From VXNF01 sp965116465 (GTDB taxonomy: Bacteria; Actinomycetota; Acidimicrobiia; Acidimicrobiales; CATQHL01), in contig OZ220687.1 of assembly GCA_965116465.1 (NCBI GenBank), forward strand, positions 620,001 through 684,000: a stretch of 64,000 nucleotides of DNA. The letters run 5' to 3'. The position numbers and the translations under genes were made by a program. The notes beneath the pieces were generated by a model. It saw only the letters and a list, made by a program, of their open reading frames with translations, did no database searches and was not told where the DNA came from. Positions within the stretch are counted from its first letter, which is position 1; each line of letters opens with the position of its first letter. This document shows positions 25,031-33,404 of this stretch, piece after piece.

Positions 25031-25447
25031 TCACTCCCGGACCCGCACCTCGTCCTCCTCGATGAACCCGCCGACGATGCGGTAGCTGCGCAGCGCCGGC
25101 TCGGGGTGCTTCAGCGAGACGATCACGTGGTGCCACACGCCGAGGGGATCGAAACGGGTGGCCTGGGCCACGTCGGTCGGCGACGGGTAGGCGGTGCTGC
25201 GGGTGTGTGAGTGCATGACGCCGATGACGGTGAGGCCGGCATCCTCGGCCTGCTTCTCGACGGTGAGGTGCTCGGCGCCGTCGAACTCGTAGATGGATTC
25301 GGAGGCGGCGGCGTTGGCCATCGGATAGAAGGCCACCACGTCAGAGCCCTCAGAGGCGGCGGCGAACAGCCCGCAGGCCTCGTTCGGCAGTCCCGCCACC
25401 GCGTGCGCCAGCATGCGGTCGTAGGTGTCGCGGCTCAGCCCCAGCAC
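25031..25447 (-). CDS. mec: Mec-like JAMM/MPN metallopeptidase (M67)
   Basis: 138 residues from GTG at 25447. JAMM Zn site: Glu in LPNEACGLFAA, then VMHSHTRSTAYPSPTD supplying His-x-His...Ser...Asp. The C-terminal RSYRIVGGFIEEDEVRV matches mycobacterial Mec, which clips cysteine from the C-terminus of the CysO-cysteine adduct. It is upstream of cysM in the same orientation; the expected cysO between them is missing. Confidence 0.88.
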   Translation of the reverse strand: MLGLSRDTYDRMLAHAVAGLPNEACGLFAAASEGSDVVAFYPMANAAASESIYEFDGAEHLTVEKQAEDAGLTVIGVMHSHTRSTAYPSPTDVAQATRFDPLGVWHHVIVSLKHPEPALRSYRIVGGFIEEDEVRVRE

Positions 25448-25610
25448 GGGCGACAGCGTACGTCACACCAACCGGTGGCCCACCCCGCAGCGGCGACCCG
25501 TCGTCTCGCAGGTCCGGGCCCGTTCGACACTTCCGTAGCCGCCGCGGACCGGCCCGCTCGGACGGCGATCGGCTCCTCGGAGGCCGGGGACGTCGCCGTA
25601 TCCTGTGGCC

Positions 25611-27956
25611 ATGCCCGGGCGCCTCGCCACACTCCTGGCGGCAACAGCTCTCGTTGCAGCCGCTTGCGGTGGCCAGACCACCGACGACGGCGGACCTCCC
25701 CCCACAACTCCCCCGGCAGCCGAGCCGGCCTCCACGACAACAGCCGCCACGACCCCGGACGCCGCTTCCTCGGAACCGGTTCCCACGGCGACCGCCCCGG
25801 CGAACGCTGAGCCCACCGACCCTCCACCGGAGCCCGCGCCGGCCACCGCTCCGATCCCGGCACCGGAGGACGATGCCGCGGCCCATCCCAGCGACGCCTA
25901 CTTCGCCCTCGACCGGGTGCTGGACATCAGCATCGAGATCGCCGTCGAGCACTGGGACACGCTGCGCCACCAGACGCGCACCTTCGAGGACCTGTTCGCC
26001 GAGATCGCCGAGTACGAACTCTCCCGGCCGTTCGCCAAGATCTACACCTGGTTCCCGGCCACGGTGACCGTCGACGGAGAGACCCACACCGAAGTCGGCG
26101 TCCGAAAGAAGGGATTCATCGGCTCCCAGAGCGACACCAAGCCAGCCCTCAAGCTGCGCTTCGACAAGTACGTCGACGACCAGTCGCTGGGTGGCGTCAT
26201 GCAGCGCATGACCCTCAACAACAGCGTCCAGGACCCGTCGATGATCAACACCTGCCTCACGCTCGGCGTGTTCGCCGCCGCGGGATCCCCGGCTTCGCGC
26301 TGCAACTTCGCCACCGTGTCGGTGAACGGCAAGAACCTCGGCCTCTACGTCCACGTCGAGGAGATCAAGGCCCCCTTCCTGGCCCGCTACTTCACCACCA
26401 CCGAGGGCAATCTCTACGAGGGCACGGTCAGCGACTTCACCCCCGAGTTCCGCGGCACCATCGAGAAGAAGACCAATGAGGACGCCGACGACTGGTCCGA
26501 CGTCGACGCCGTGGTGGCGGCCCTGCAGGACCGCTCCGACGCCGGCCTGGAGGCACTGGGCGAGATCGTGGACCTCAACCGGTTCCTGTCCTTCTGGGCC
26601 ACCGAGGTGCTGGTGGGGCACTGGGACGGCTACGCCGGCAACCGCAACAACTACTGGTTCTACCGGGATCTCGACGGCCCCTTCGTATTCCTCCCCTGGG
26701 GCACCGACGGCACCTTCCACCTCGAGGACGACCCCAACCCGTTCGACAACATCAGCGACCCGCCACCGTCGGTGCTGGCGCTCACGGCCATCCCCAACCG
26801 GCTGTACAACGACAGCGACTGGCGGGACCGGTACGTCGACAGGCTGAAGCACCTGCTGGAGACCGTCTGGGACGAGGAGGCGCTGCTGGCCCGTGTCGAC
26901 GAGATGGCCGCCATCATCCAGGAGCACGCCCTTCCCGATGACCGGGCCGAGGCGGCCGCCGACGCCGAGCGGGTGCGGCAGTTCATCAAGAAGCGCCGGG
27001 CCGACATCCTCGACGACCTCACCCCGGAGCCGCCGGAGTGGCCCGAGCCCGACTTCCCCGCCGCCGAGGGAGACGGGTTGGAGGTGACGGTTCGCTTCGA
27101 GAGCACGTGGGGATCCAACGAGAGCCTGAACCCGCTCGCCCAGGGCGAGATCCTGCACCTGGTGCTCAACGGCGCAGAGGTGCCCACCGACGACACGGGC
27201 GTGATCGCCGGCCACGCCAGCCCCGAGGAGGCGGCGGGGTTCGACGAGCCGGCGGCCTCCATCAGCCTCCTGGGTCTGCAGCCCGACGGTTCGGTGGAGG
27301 GAATGACCGTGGTCCTGCCCCTCGCCCGGTTCACGAGTGGTGCCGAGCTGGTCATCGGCACCGACTTCATCGGAGGCGGCGTCTGGACCATCCCGGCCGG
27401 AGGTGCCACGCCGGACAGCTTCACGCCGTTCACCGAAGGCACCCTGAGGCTGGTCGAGGCCGGCACAAACGATGGAGCGACGATCGCCGGCAGCTTCGTG
27501 GGCAGGTTCGGTGGCGCCCCCGGTGCCGGCGGCGGGGATAGCGCCGAGCCCGCTCCCGTCGATGTCGGCCTCGTCATCAACGAGGTGGCCGCCAAGGGGG
27601 ATCCGCTGGACTGGTTCGAACTCCACAACTCCTCGGGGGAGCACCTGGCCCTGGCCAACTTCGTGGTGGCCGACGACCTGTCGGATGTCGCCAAGCGGGT
27701 CGCCTTCCCGTCCGATCTGGTGATCCCGCCGGGCGGCTACCTGCAGGTCGAACTGGACAAGGAGGCCTGGCCCGGCTTCGCCCTCGGACAGGACGAGGAA
27801 CTGGGCATCTGGACCGCCGATGGCGCGCCCGTCGACCGGGTCGACTGGGCCGAGGGCGAGGCCGGCGAGGGAACCAGCTACGCCCGCCTGCCCGACGCCA
27901 CCGGCGAGTTCCGGACCACGGACGACCCCACCCCGGGGGCTGCCAACCGGCCCTAG
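25611..27956 (+). CDS. CotH-kinase-family lipoprotein with C-terminal lamin-tail domain
   Basis: 781 residues. Lipobox VAAAC (Cys19), then a long Thr/Pro/Ala linker. CotH-like atypical kinase domain: ALKLRFDKYVDD (ATP-binding Lys), LGLYVHVEEIKAPFL, LVGHWDGYAGNRNNYWFYRD (catalytic Asp/Asn), and PWGTDGTF. A beta-rich middle region is followed by a lamin-tail domain (VGLVINEVAAKGDPLDWFEL...). CotH proteins phosphorylate other surface proteins in spore formers; here it is an exported lipoprotein of unknown target. A GTG two codons upstream (25605) is an alternative start. Confidence 0.88.
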   Translation: MPGRLATLLAATALVAAACGGQTTDDGGPPPTTPPAAEPASTTTAATTPDAASSEPVPTATAPANAEPTDPPPEPAPATAPIPAPEDDAAAHPSDAYFALDRVLDISIEIAVEHWDTLRHQTRTFEDLFAEIAEYELSRPFAKIYTWFPATVTVDGETHTEVGVRKKGFIGSQSDTKPALKLRFDKYVDDQSLGGVMQRMTLNNSVQDPSMINTCLTLGVFAAAGSPASRCNFATVSVNGKNLGLYVHVEEIKAPFLARYFTTTEGNLYEGTVSDFTPEFRGTIEKKTNEDADDWSDVDAVVAALQDRSDAGLEALGEIVDLNRFLSFWATEVLVGHWDGYAGNRNNYWFYRDLDGPFVFLPWGTDGTFHLEDDPNPFDNISDPPPSVLALTAIPNRLYNDSDWRDRYVDRLKHLLETVWDEEALLARVDEMAAIIQEHALPDDRAEAAADAERVRQFIKKRRADILDDLTPEPPEWPEPDFPAAEGDGLEVTVRFESTWGSNESLNPLAQGEILHLVLNGAEVPTDDTGVIAGHASPEEAAGFDEPAASISLLGLQPDGSVEGMTVVLPLARFTSGAELVIGTDFIGGGVWTIPAGGATPDSFTPFTEGTLRLVEAGTNDGATIAGSFVGRFGGAPGAGGGDSAEPAPVDVGLVINEVAAKGDPLDWFELHNSSGEHLALANFVVADDLSDVAKRVAFPSDLVIPPGGYLQVELDKEAWPGFALGQDEELGIWTADGAPVDRVDWAEGEAGEGTSYARLPDATGEFRTTDDPTPGAANRP

Positions 27957-27993
27957 CGGCCCGCCGGGCCCCGGCGGCTCGTAACCTGCGCTC

Positions 27994-28482
27994 ATGGACG
28001 ACGCCGGCGTCAAGATGGTCGCCAGGAACCGGCGCGCCCACCGCGACTTCGAGATCTTCGGCACCTACGAGTGCGGCATGGTGCTGCGGGGCAGCGAGGT
28101 GAAGTCGCTGCGCGACGGCACCGTGACGCTGGCGGAGGCCTACGGGCGGGTGGCGGGCGGCGAGGTGTGGCTGCACTCCATGCACGTGCCGCCCCAGGCG
28201 AGCGTCGCCAAGGCCTTCGCGCCCGATCCCGACCGGCCGCGCAAGCTGCTGCTGCACCGGGCCGAGATCAACCGCATCAAGGCGCGGGTGGAGCAGGACC
28301 GCCTGCTGCTGATCCCCCTGTCGCTGTACTTCCGCGACGGGCGCGCCAAGGTGGAGATGGCCCTGGCGCGGCGGCGCCGCAAGGTGGACCGGCGCACGAT
28401 CCTGGCCCGCCGGGAGGCCGAGCTGGAGGCTCGCCGGGCGCTCTCGCAGGCGGCCCGGGAGCACGACCGGGAAGTGCGCTGA
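27994..28482 (+). CDS. smpB: SsrA-binding protein
   Basis: 162 residues. VARNRRAHRDFEIFGTYECGMVLRGSEVKSLRDG, AEINRIKARVEQD, LSLYFRDGRAKVEMALARRRRKVD, and the basic helical tail are standard SmpB. Binds tmRNA and helps it enter stalled ribosomes. ssrA itself begins 86 bases after its stop. Confidence 0.96.
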   Translation: MDDAGVKMVARNRRAHRDFEIFGTYECGMVLRGSEVKSLRDGTVTLAEAYGRVAGGEVWLHSMHVPPQASVAKAFAPDPDRPRKLLLHRAEINRIKARVEQDRLLLIPLSLYFRDGRAKVEMALARRRRKVDRRTILARREAELEARRALSQAAREHDREVR

Positions 28483-28568
28483 CAGGGGCCGTCCGCCGGC
28501 GGGAACCGCCGTCGCGGGAACCGATGTCGCAGGGTTTCGGTACAGTGAGGCGTACCGCACATTGACAA

Positions 28569-28953
28569 GGGGCTGATCGGTTTCGACGTCGAGACCGGGA
28601 ACCGTGCTACGCGACCGGAGTTGCTCAAACTCCTAAAACGGGGCACCACAAGACACGGCAATGATGAACCCGTGCTCCTCGCCGCCTGATCGACTGATCG
28701 GACAGTGAGGTAACTGCGACCCCCACGGGGGCACGCGGGGCCTGTCCACTGCAGCCTGGCAACAGAAGCAGAGGAGGACCGCTGGGAAAGACCGCTGACG
28801 GCGAGAAAGACCGCTGACACCGGAGAAAGATCCGGCGGAGCCCGCAAGGGCAGCCGACCCGACGGCACGCAATCCGCAACGCGGCAATCGGGAATGGTCG
28901 TATCGGAGGCGGCAACCGCTCGACGGACGGGGGTTCGATTCCCCCCAGCTCCA
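28569..28953 (+). ncRNA. ssrA: Transfer-messenger RNA
   Basis: 5' GGGGCTGATCGGTTTCGAC (from 28569) pairs with 3' CAGCTCC-A (ending 28953) to form the tRNA-like acceptor; the T arm GGGGGTTCGATTCCCCC is intact. The mRNA part likely resumes at GGC (28657) and reads G-N-D-E-P-V-L-L-A-A then TGA (28687-28689), ten codons as in Escherichia coli, with A at -4 of the resume codon. CCA is not encoded. A TACAGT (28541-28546) upstream may be its -10. Confidence 0.95.
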
Positions 28954-29016
28954 CAATCCCCTGATCTGCATGTGGCGTCATGGGCGGGGTCGCTCGACGT
29001 TCTCGCCCCGCCGGCG
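28952..29016 (+). repeat. Imperfect direct repeat at the ssrA 3' end, copy 1
   Basis: Begins within the last bases of ssrA (CACAATCCCCTGAT-CTGCATGTGGCG...) and aligns over about 65 bases with 29885-29949 at roughly 80 percent identity with two single-base gaps. The two copies bracket the DUF4143 fragment. Position at the tRNA-like end of tmRNA is a classic integration site, so an old att-type duplication is one explanation. Confidence 0.55.
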
Positions 29017-29801
29017 TCGACGACGCCCTGTTCACCGGCGGCTATCCGAGCATCCACGCCCAGGGCCGCGCTCCCGACGAGGCGCTGGGCGATTACGTCA
29101 CGACCTATCTGGAGCGCGACGTGCGCCGCATCGGCGCCGTCCAGGACCTCACCGCGTTCGCTCACTTCATGCGCCTCGCCGCGGGCCGCGTCGGCCAACT
29201 CCTGAACCTCACCAACCTGGCCAACGACACCGGCGTGGCCCCCAGCACCGCCCGTTCGTGGCTGTCGGTTCTGCAGGCCAGCGACATCGTGTTCCTCATG
29301 GAGCCCCATCTGCCGAACACCCGCAAGCGCCTCACGCGCACCCCGAAGCTCTACTTCGTCGACGTCGGCTTGGCGAGCTATCTCGTCGGGATCCGCGCCG
29401 CCGGCGAGATCACCACCCACCACCAGCGGGGCAGCCTGTTCGAGAACGCGGTCATCAGCGAGGCTCTCAAGCACGCCTACAACAACGCCGTGCGCCATCC
29501 CCGCCTGTCCTTCTACCGGACCTCGGGGGGCCTCGAGTGCGATCTGCTGTACCCGGCCCGCGGGGCCTTCGCCGCGGTGGAGATCAAATCCGGAGCGACC
29601 ATCGCGACCTCCTGGCTCTCGCACTTGGGCCGCATCAAAGCGGACCTCCCCGACGTCTCGTCCGCAGCGGTGGTCTACGGCGGCGACCAACGCCAAAACC
29701 GCAGCGCCGGCGACGTCGTGCCGCTCCGCGACGTCGCTCAGTACCTCGCCGCCCTGGACCCCCCGGCACCGCCGCTCTCCCCGGCCGGCGTCGACCTCTA
29801 A
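28980..29801 (+). pseudogene. DUF4143 C-terminal fragment of an AAA-type ATPase
   Basis: 273 residues open from an ATG inside the direct repeat. From about residue 17 on it matches the C-terminal half of AAA_14/DUF4143 proteins: TTYLERDVRRIGAVQDLTAF, GQLLNLTNLANDTGVAPSTA, RLTRTPKLYFVDVGLASYL, GSLFENAVISEALK, and FYRTSGGLECDLLYP followed by the nuclease-like VEIKSGATI. The N-terminal P-loop ATPase half (normally about 150-190 residues) is absent, and homology begins right where the repeat ends. I read it as a broken gene; expression of a stand-alone DUF4143 domain cannot be excluded. Confidence 0.75.
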
Positions 29802-29884
29802 CCCCACCGCCCGGCGCCATTCTCCCGGTCAGGGCCTCTTGGTCACGTCGGCGTCAGACCTGACCAATCAGGGACTATTACCCA

Positions 29885-29949
29885 CACAGTCACCTGATTC
29901 TGCATGTGACGCCACGAGCGGAGTGGCTCACGGTCTCGCCCCGGCGGCG
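29885..29949 (+). repeat. Imperfect direct repeat, copy 2
   Basis: CACAGTCACCTGATTCTGCATGTGACG... through TCTCGCCCCGGCGGCG, the partner of 28952-29016. It lies in the 258-base spacer (29802-30059) between the DUF4143 fragment and the epoxidase-cyclase gene; I see no gene in that spacer. Confidence 0.55.
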
Positions 29950-30059
29950 CCGGTACTCGCCGCGCCGTTCCGTGCTCCTCACTACGGTAGCCGGATGGCC
30001 GGACCGGAGGAACCCTCCCGACTCCGGTACCGGCGACGCCCGCGAGCCACGGTCACCCG

Positions 30060-33000
30060 GTGATTGGCGCCGAACCCCGACGCTATGACGTCGCCATCGT
30101 CGGCGCCGGGCCGGTTGGGAGCCTGTGCGCGCTGGCTCACGCCCGAAACGGTCACGAGGTCGTCCTGTTCGAGGCGAACCCGAACACCTCCAAGCGGCTG
30201 GCCGGCGAGTGGCTGCATCCGCCTTCCATGCGGATACTCCGCGCACTCGGAATAGAACCCGATGAGGAGGTCGGCAGCACTCCGGGGAAGGGATTCGTCC
30301 TGTTCCCCGAGGACGGGTCGGAGCCGATAGTCCTTCCCTATCCGGACGGGCGTCACGGTGTGGCGTGGGAACACGAGAGGCTGGTCCTGCGACTGCGTCA
30401 AGCCGTCCAGGACGAGCCGAGTGTCGACATCATGATGAACGCGCGTGCGCGCGGTATCGAAGGTGACCGGATCTCCTATACCCGCGACGGCGAAGCCGGA
30501 TCGGTCGCCGCCGGGCTGATTGTCGGAGCGGACGGTCGAGCCTCGGTGGTGCGCCGGTCGTTGGGCTTGTCCACGAGACCACAGCCCTGCTCACGGATGC
30601 TCGGGGTGCTGCTGAACGACGTGAGGCTGCCGTTCGAGGGCTACGGGCACGTGATATGCGCCGAGCCCGGTCCGATTCTGATCTATCGCCTGGGGGAGCA
30701 TTCCGTCCGGCTGATCGTGGACATCCCGTCGGGGTATTCGACTCGGAACATGACCGGCGCGCTGGCGGAGTCGTACGCCGATTGTTTGCCGGACAGCCTC
30801 GGGCCCGCATTCGTCGAGGCTCTGCGGCAGCGTCGCTTCCTCGCCGCGACCAACATGTTGCGGCCCCGCCATACGTACGGGAGCCCCGGTCGAGTCCTCA
30901 TCGGGGATGCCGCCGGGCACTACCACCCGCTGACGGCGGCGGGGATGACCCTCGGCTTCGGCGATGCGTTCACACTGGCCGAAGGCGGCGACTTTCGCGA
31001 CTTCGCCAAGAAGCGACTCCAGGAGACCCGTGCGCCCGAGCTTCTCGCCATGGGGCTGTACGAGGTGTTCGCCGACCGAAGGATGGAGGCCGTCGCGCTG
31101 AGGCAAACGGTCTACCGCCGGTTGCGGGGGAGGCCCGCGACCCGCGACCGGACCATCCGGCTGCTCGCCTGTGAGGACATCTCGGTCCTCAGTCTGAGTT
31201 GGGCGTGTGGGTCGACGGCAGTGCGTGCGATCGCGAGGGAGATCGCGCGGTCCTACAAGCCCTCCGGCCTCCGCCGGGCACGCGACATCGTGCACGCGCT
31301 CGCCGTTCGCTTCTTCTCGCTCGGTCGCGGTGCACTACAGCTGCGCAAGGCGGGCAGCGTCCTGGCGAAGGAGGAACGTGCTCGGGCAATCCTGTCCAAC
31401 GCGTTCCTTGTCTCCATGCCGCGGCGCGGTGAGGATCCCGGACCCGGCCGCATCGAGGAGTCCGACCCACCCGATGCCTCTTCGGCGCTCAGGAGCGCGA
31501 CCGCGCACTTGTTGAGCCTGCAGGCCGACGACGGATCCTGGGAAGGTGAGGTGGTGTGGTGCCCCATGCTCACCGCGCAGTACGTGCTGCTACACCACAT
31601 TGTGGAACGGCCACTCGATCCGGACCGACGTCGGGGTGTCCTGCGCTACTTCGAGCGGTCCCGCCTCGAAGGAGGCTCGTGGGGCCTCAGCGAGCACTCA
31701 CCACCGCACCTGTTCGTCACCACTCTGGTCTACGTCGCGGCGAGATTGCTCGGCGTGGAGCGAGACGATCCGCTGATCGAGCCGGCCCGGCGATTCCTGC
31801 AGGCCGAGGGGGTTCTCGGCATCCCGAGTTGGGGCAAGTTCTGGCTTGCGCTCGTCGGCCTCTACGACTGGCGCGGGGTCAACACGGTCCTGCCGGAACT
31901 GTGGAGCTTGCCGCGCTGGACGACGCTCCATCCATCGAGATGGTATTGCCATACGCGACTCATCTACTTGGCGATGGCGGCCATTTACCCGCTCCGGTTC
32001 CGAGCCCCCGTCACCCCCGCGGTCGCCTCCATACGAGAGGAGTTGTTCCCGCAGGGTTTTGCCGACGTCGACTTTTCCTCGGGCCGCAATCGCCTGCGGG
32101 ACGCCGACCTATTCGCCCGACCCAGTGTCTGGCTTCGAGCCGGCTACGGGTTCGCACTGTTGTACGAGCGCTTCCACAGCAAGCGTCGGCGCGCCCGATG
32201 CATCGAGGAGATAGTCCGGCAGATCAAGTGGGAACTGCAGACCACCAGCCACAGGAGCATCTCGCCGGTCAGCGGCCTCCTCAACATTCTCGCCCTGTGG
32301 CTGCGTGATCCGGACGACAGCGACTGCCGGCAGGCTCTCGCGCAGCTGGACGGCTGGATCTGGGAGGACGAGGACAGCGGGACGCGCGTCGCCGGGGCGA
32401 GGAGCGCCTTGTGGGATACCGGGTTCTCGCTGCACGCGCTGGCGACCGTGCCGGATCTCGACGGCGCCGGAGGCGCACTGCGACGCGGCGCCGACTTCGT
32501 GCGCCGGGAACAGGTCGGCGCCGGCTTCGAAGGATTCCGCGAGGCCTACCGGACCGATCCCGAAGGCGGCTGGTGTCTCGCCGGAAAGTGGCATGGCTGG
32601 CCGGTGAGCGACTGCACCGCGGAAGCCGTGCTCGGATTGATCGCCGCCGATCGCGACGCAACGAGCACCACGGTGCTGGGGGATGCAGTCGGCTTCATGT
32701 TGCGGTGCCAGAACCGCGATGGCGGCTTCGGCAGCTACGAGGCGCGACGCTCCGCGGTCGGTCTCGAATGGCTGAATCCGGCCGAGATGTTCGGCGAGTC
32801 GATGGCGGAGCGTTCCTATGTCGAGTGCACGGCGTCCTGCCTCGCCGCGTTGGCCGCTTGCCGGGAGCACTTCCCTGAGGTCACGGATCCGGAGATGATG
32901 CGCGCGGTCTCGCGTGCTGAGGCCTGGCTTCGCCGGTCCCAGGAGCGCGATGGGTCGTGGCGGGGCGTGTGGGGCGTTCAGTTCATCTACGGCACCTTCT

Positions 33001-33404
33001 TCGGGATCAGAGGACTGGTTGCCGCCGGGGCCGGCCCCGCCGATCCGGCGCTGCGCCGGGCATGCCGGTGGCTGCTGGATCGCCAGCGGCCCGACGGGGG
33101 ATGGGGCGAGCACCACAGCGGTTGCCTGACCGGTCGCTACGTCGCGCACGATGAGAGTCAGGTGATCCAGACCGCGTGGGCGATGCTCGCCCTCCTCGAG
33201 GCGGGCGACTCGAACTGGACGGCGATTGCGCAGGGCGCCCGGTTCCTGGTGGAGGCCCAGGAGTCGGATGGGCGATGGCCCAAGCAGGACATGGCCGGGG
33301 TGTTCTTCCGCACGGCGCTGCTCGACTACGTGCTGTACAGGCAGTACTTCCCGCTGCACGCCCTCGCTGTCTACGAGCAGCGACGTGGCGCTCGGTCGGT
33401 TTGA
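30060..33404 (+). CDS. Squalene-epoxidase-like flavoprotein fused to oxidosqualene cyclase
   Basis: 1,114 residues, one uninterrupted frame from GTG at 30060. Residues about 10-380 are an FAD monooxygenase: DVAIVGAGPVGSLCALAHA, GEWLHPPSMRILRALGIE, GADGRAS (Asp158), and GDAAGHYHPLTAAGMTLG (Asp283), the layout of squalene monooxygenase. Residues about 475-1110 are a full cyclase: QW repeats (QADDGSWEG, QNRDGGFGSYE, QERDGSWRGVWG, QRPDGGWGEHHSGC), WYCHTR (His631), LWDTGFSL (Trp785), catalytic Asp851 in VSDCTAE and Cys923 in YVECTAS. DCTAE is the oxidosqualene-cyclase form; squalene-hopene cyclases have DDTA. Together it should convert squalene to 2,3-oxidosqualene and cyclise it. I know these only as separate proteins. 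The next gene overlaps by 4 bases. Confidence 0.9.
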   Translation: MIGAEPRRYDVAIVGAGPVGSLCALAHARNGHEVVLFEANPNTSKRLAGEWLHPPSMRILRALGIEPDEEVGSTPGKGFVLFPEDGSEPIVLPYPDGRHGVAWEHERLVLRLRQAVQDEPSVDIMMNARARGIEGDRISYTRDGEAGSVAAGLIVGADGRASVVRRSLGLSTRPQPCSRMLGVLLNDVRLPFEGYGHVICAEPGPILIYRLGEHSVRLIVDIPSGYSTRNMTGALAESYADCLPDSLGPAFVEALRQRRFLAATNMLRPRHTYGSPGRVLIGDAAGHYHPLTAAGMTLGFGDAFTLAEGGDFRDFAKKRLQETRAPELLAMGLYEVFADRRMEAVALRQTVYRRLRGRPATRDRTIRLLACEDISVLSLSWACGSTAVRAIAREIARSYKPSGLRRARDIVHALAVRFFSLGRGALQLRKAGSVLAKEERARAILSNAFLVSMPRRGEDPGPGRIEESDPPDASSALRSATAHLLSLQADDGSWEGEVVWCPMLTAQYVLLHHIVERPLDPDRRRGVLRYFERSRLEGGSWGLSEHSPPHLFVTTLVYVAARLLGVERDDPLIEPARRFLQAEGVLGIPSWGKFWLALVGLYDWRGVNTVLPELWSLPRWTTLHPSRWYCHTRLIYLAMAAIYPLRFRAPVTPAVASIREELFPQGFADVDFSSGRNRLRDADLFARPSVWLRAGYGFALLYERFHSKRRRARCIEEIVRQIKWELQTTSHRSISPVSGLLNILALWLRDPDDSDCRQALAQLDGWIWEDEDSGTRVAGARSALWDTGFSLHALATVPDLDGAGGALRRGADFVRREQVGAGFEGFREAYRTDPEGGWCLAGKWHGWPVSDCTAEAVLGLIAADRDATSTTVLGDAVGFMLRCQNRDGGFGSYEARRSAVGLEWLNPAEMFGESMAERSYVECTASCLAALAACREHFPEVTDPEMMRAVSRAEAWLRRSQERDGSWRGVWGVQFIYGTFFGIRGLVAAGAGPADPALRRACRWLLDRQRPDGGWGEHHSGCLTGRYVAHDESQVIQTAWAMLALLEAGDSNWTAIAQGARFLVEAQESDGRWPKQDMAGVFFRTALLDYVLYRQYFPLHALAVYEQRRGARSV

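Noticed and set aside
25350..28064. Very long open frame on the minus strand (about 900 codons) opposite the CotH and smpB genes
   Set aside because: It is the mirror of GC-rich codon bias: composition is low-complexity, it has no recognisable domain, and it lies exactly opposite genes with clear homology. Similar antisense frames at 58300-61188, 47435-49537 and 35507-37657 were rejected for the same reason.
29802..30059. Small plus-strand frame leading into the epoxidase-cyclase gene
   Set aside because: It overlaps the direct repeat, encodes no recognisable sequence and ends at the true start of the fusion gene.
31470..33404. Squalene-hopene cyclase as the identity of the cyclase half
   Set aside because: The catalytic motif is VSDCTAE with the partner Cys in YVECTAS, the oxidosqualene-cyclase pattern. 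Squalene-hopene cyclases have a DDTA-type motif, and an epoxidase domain is attached.
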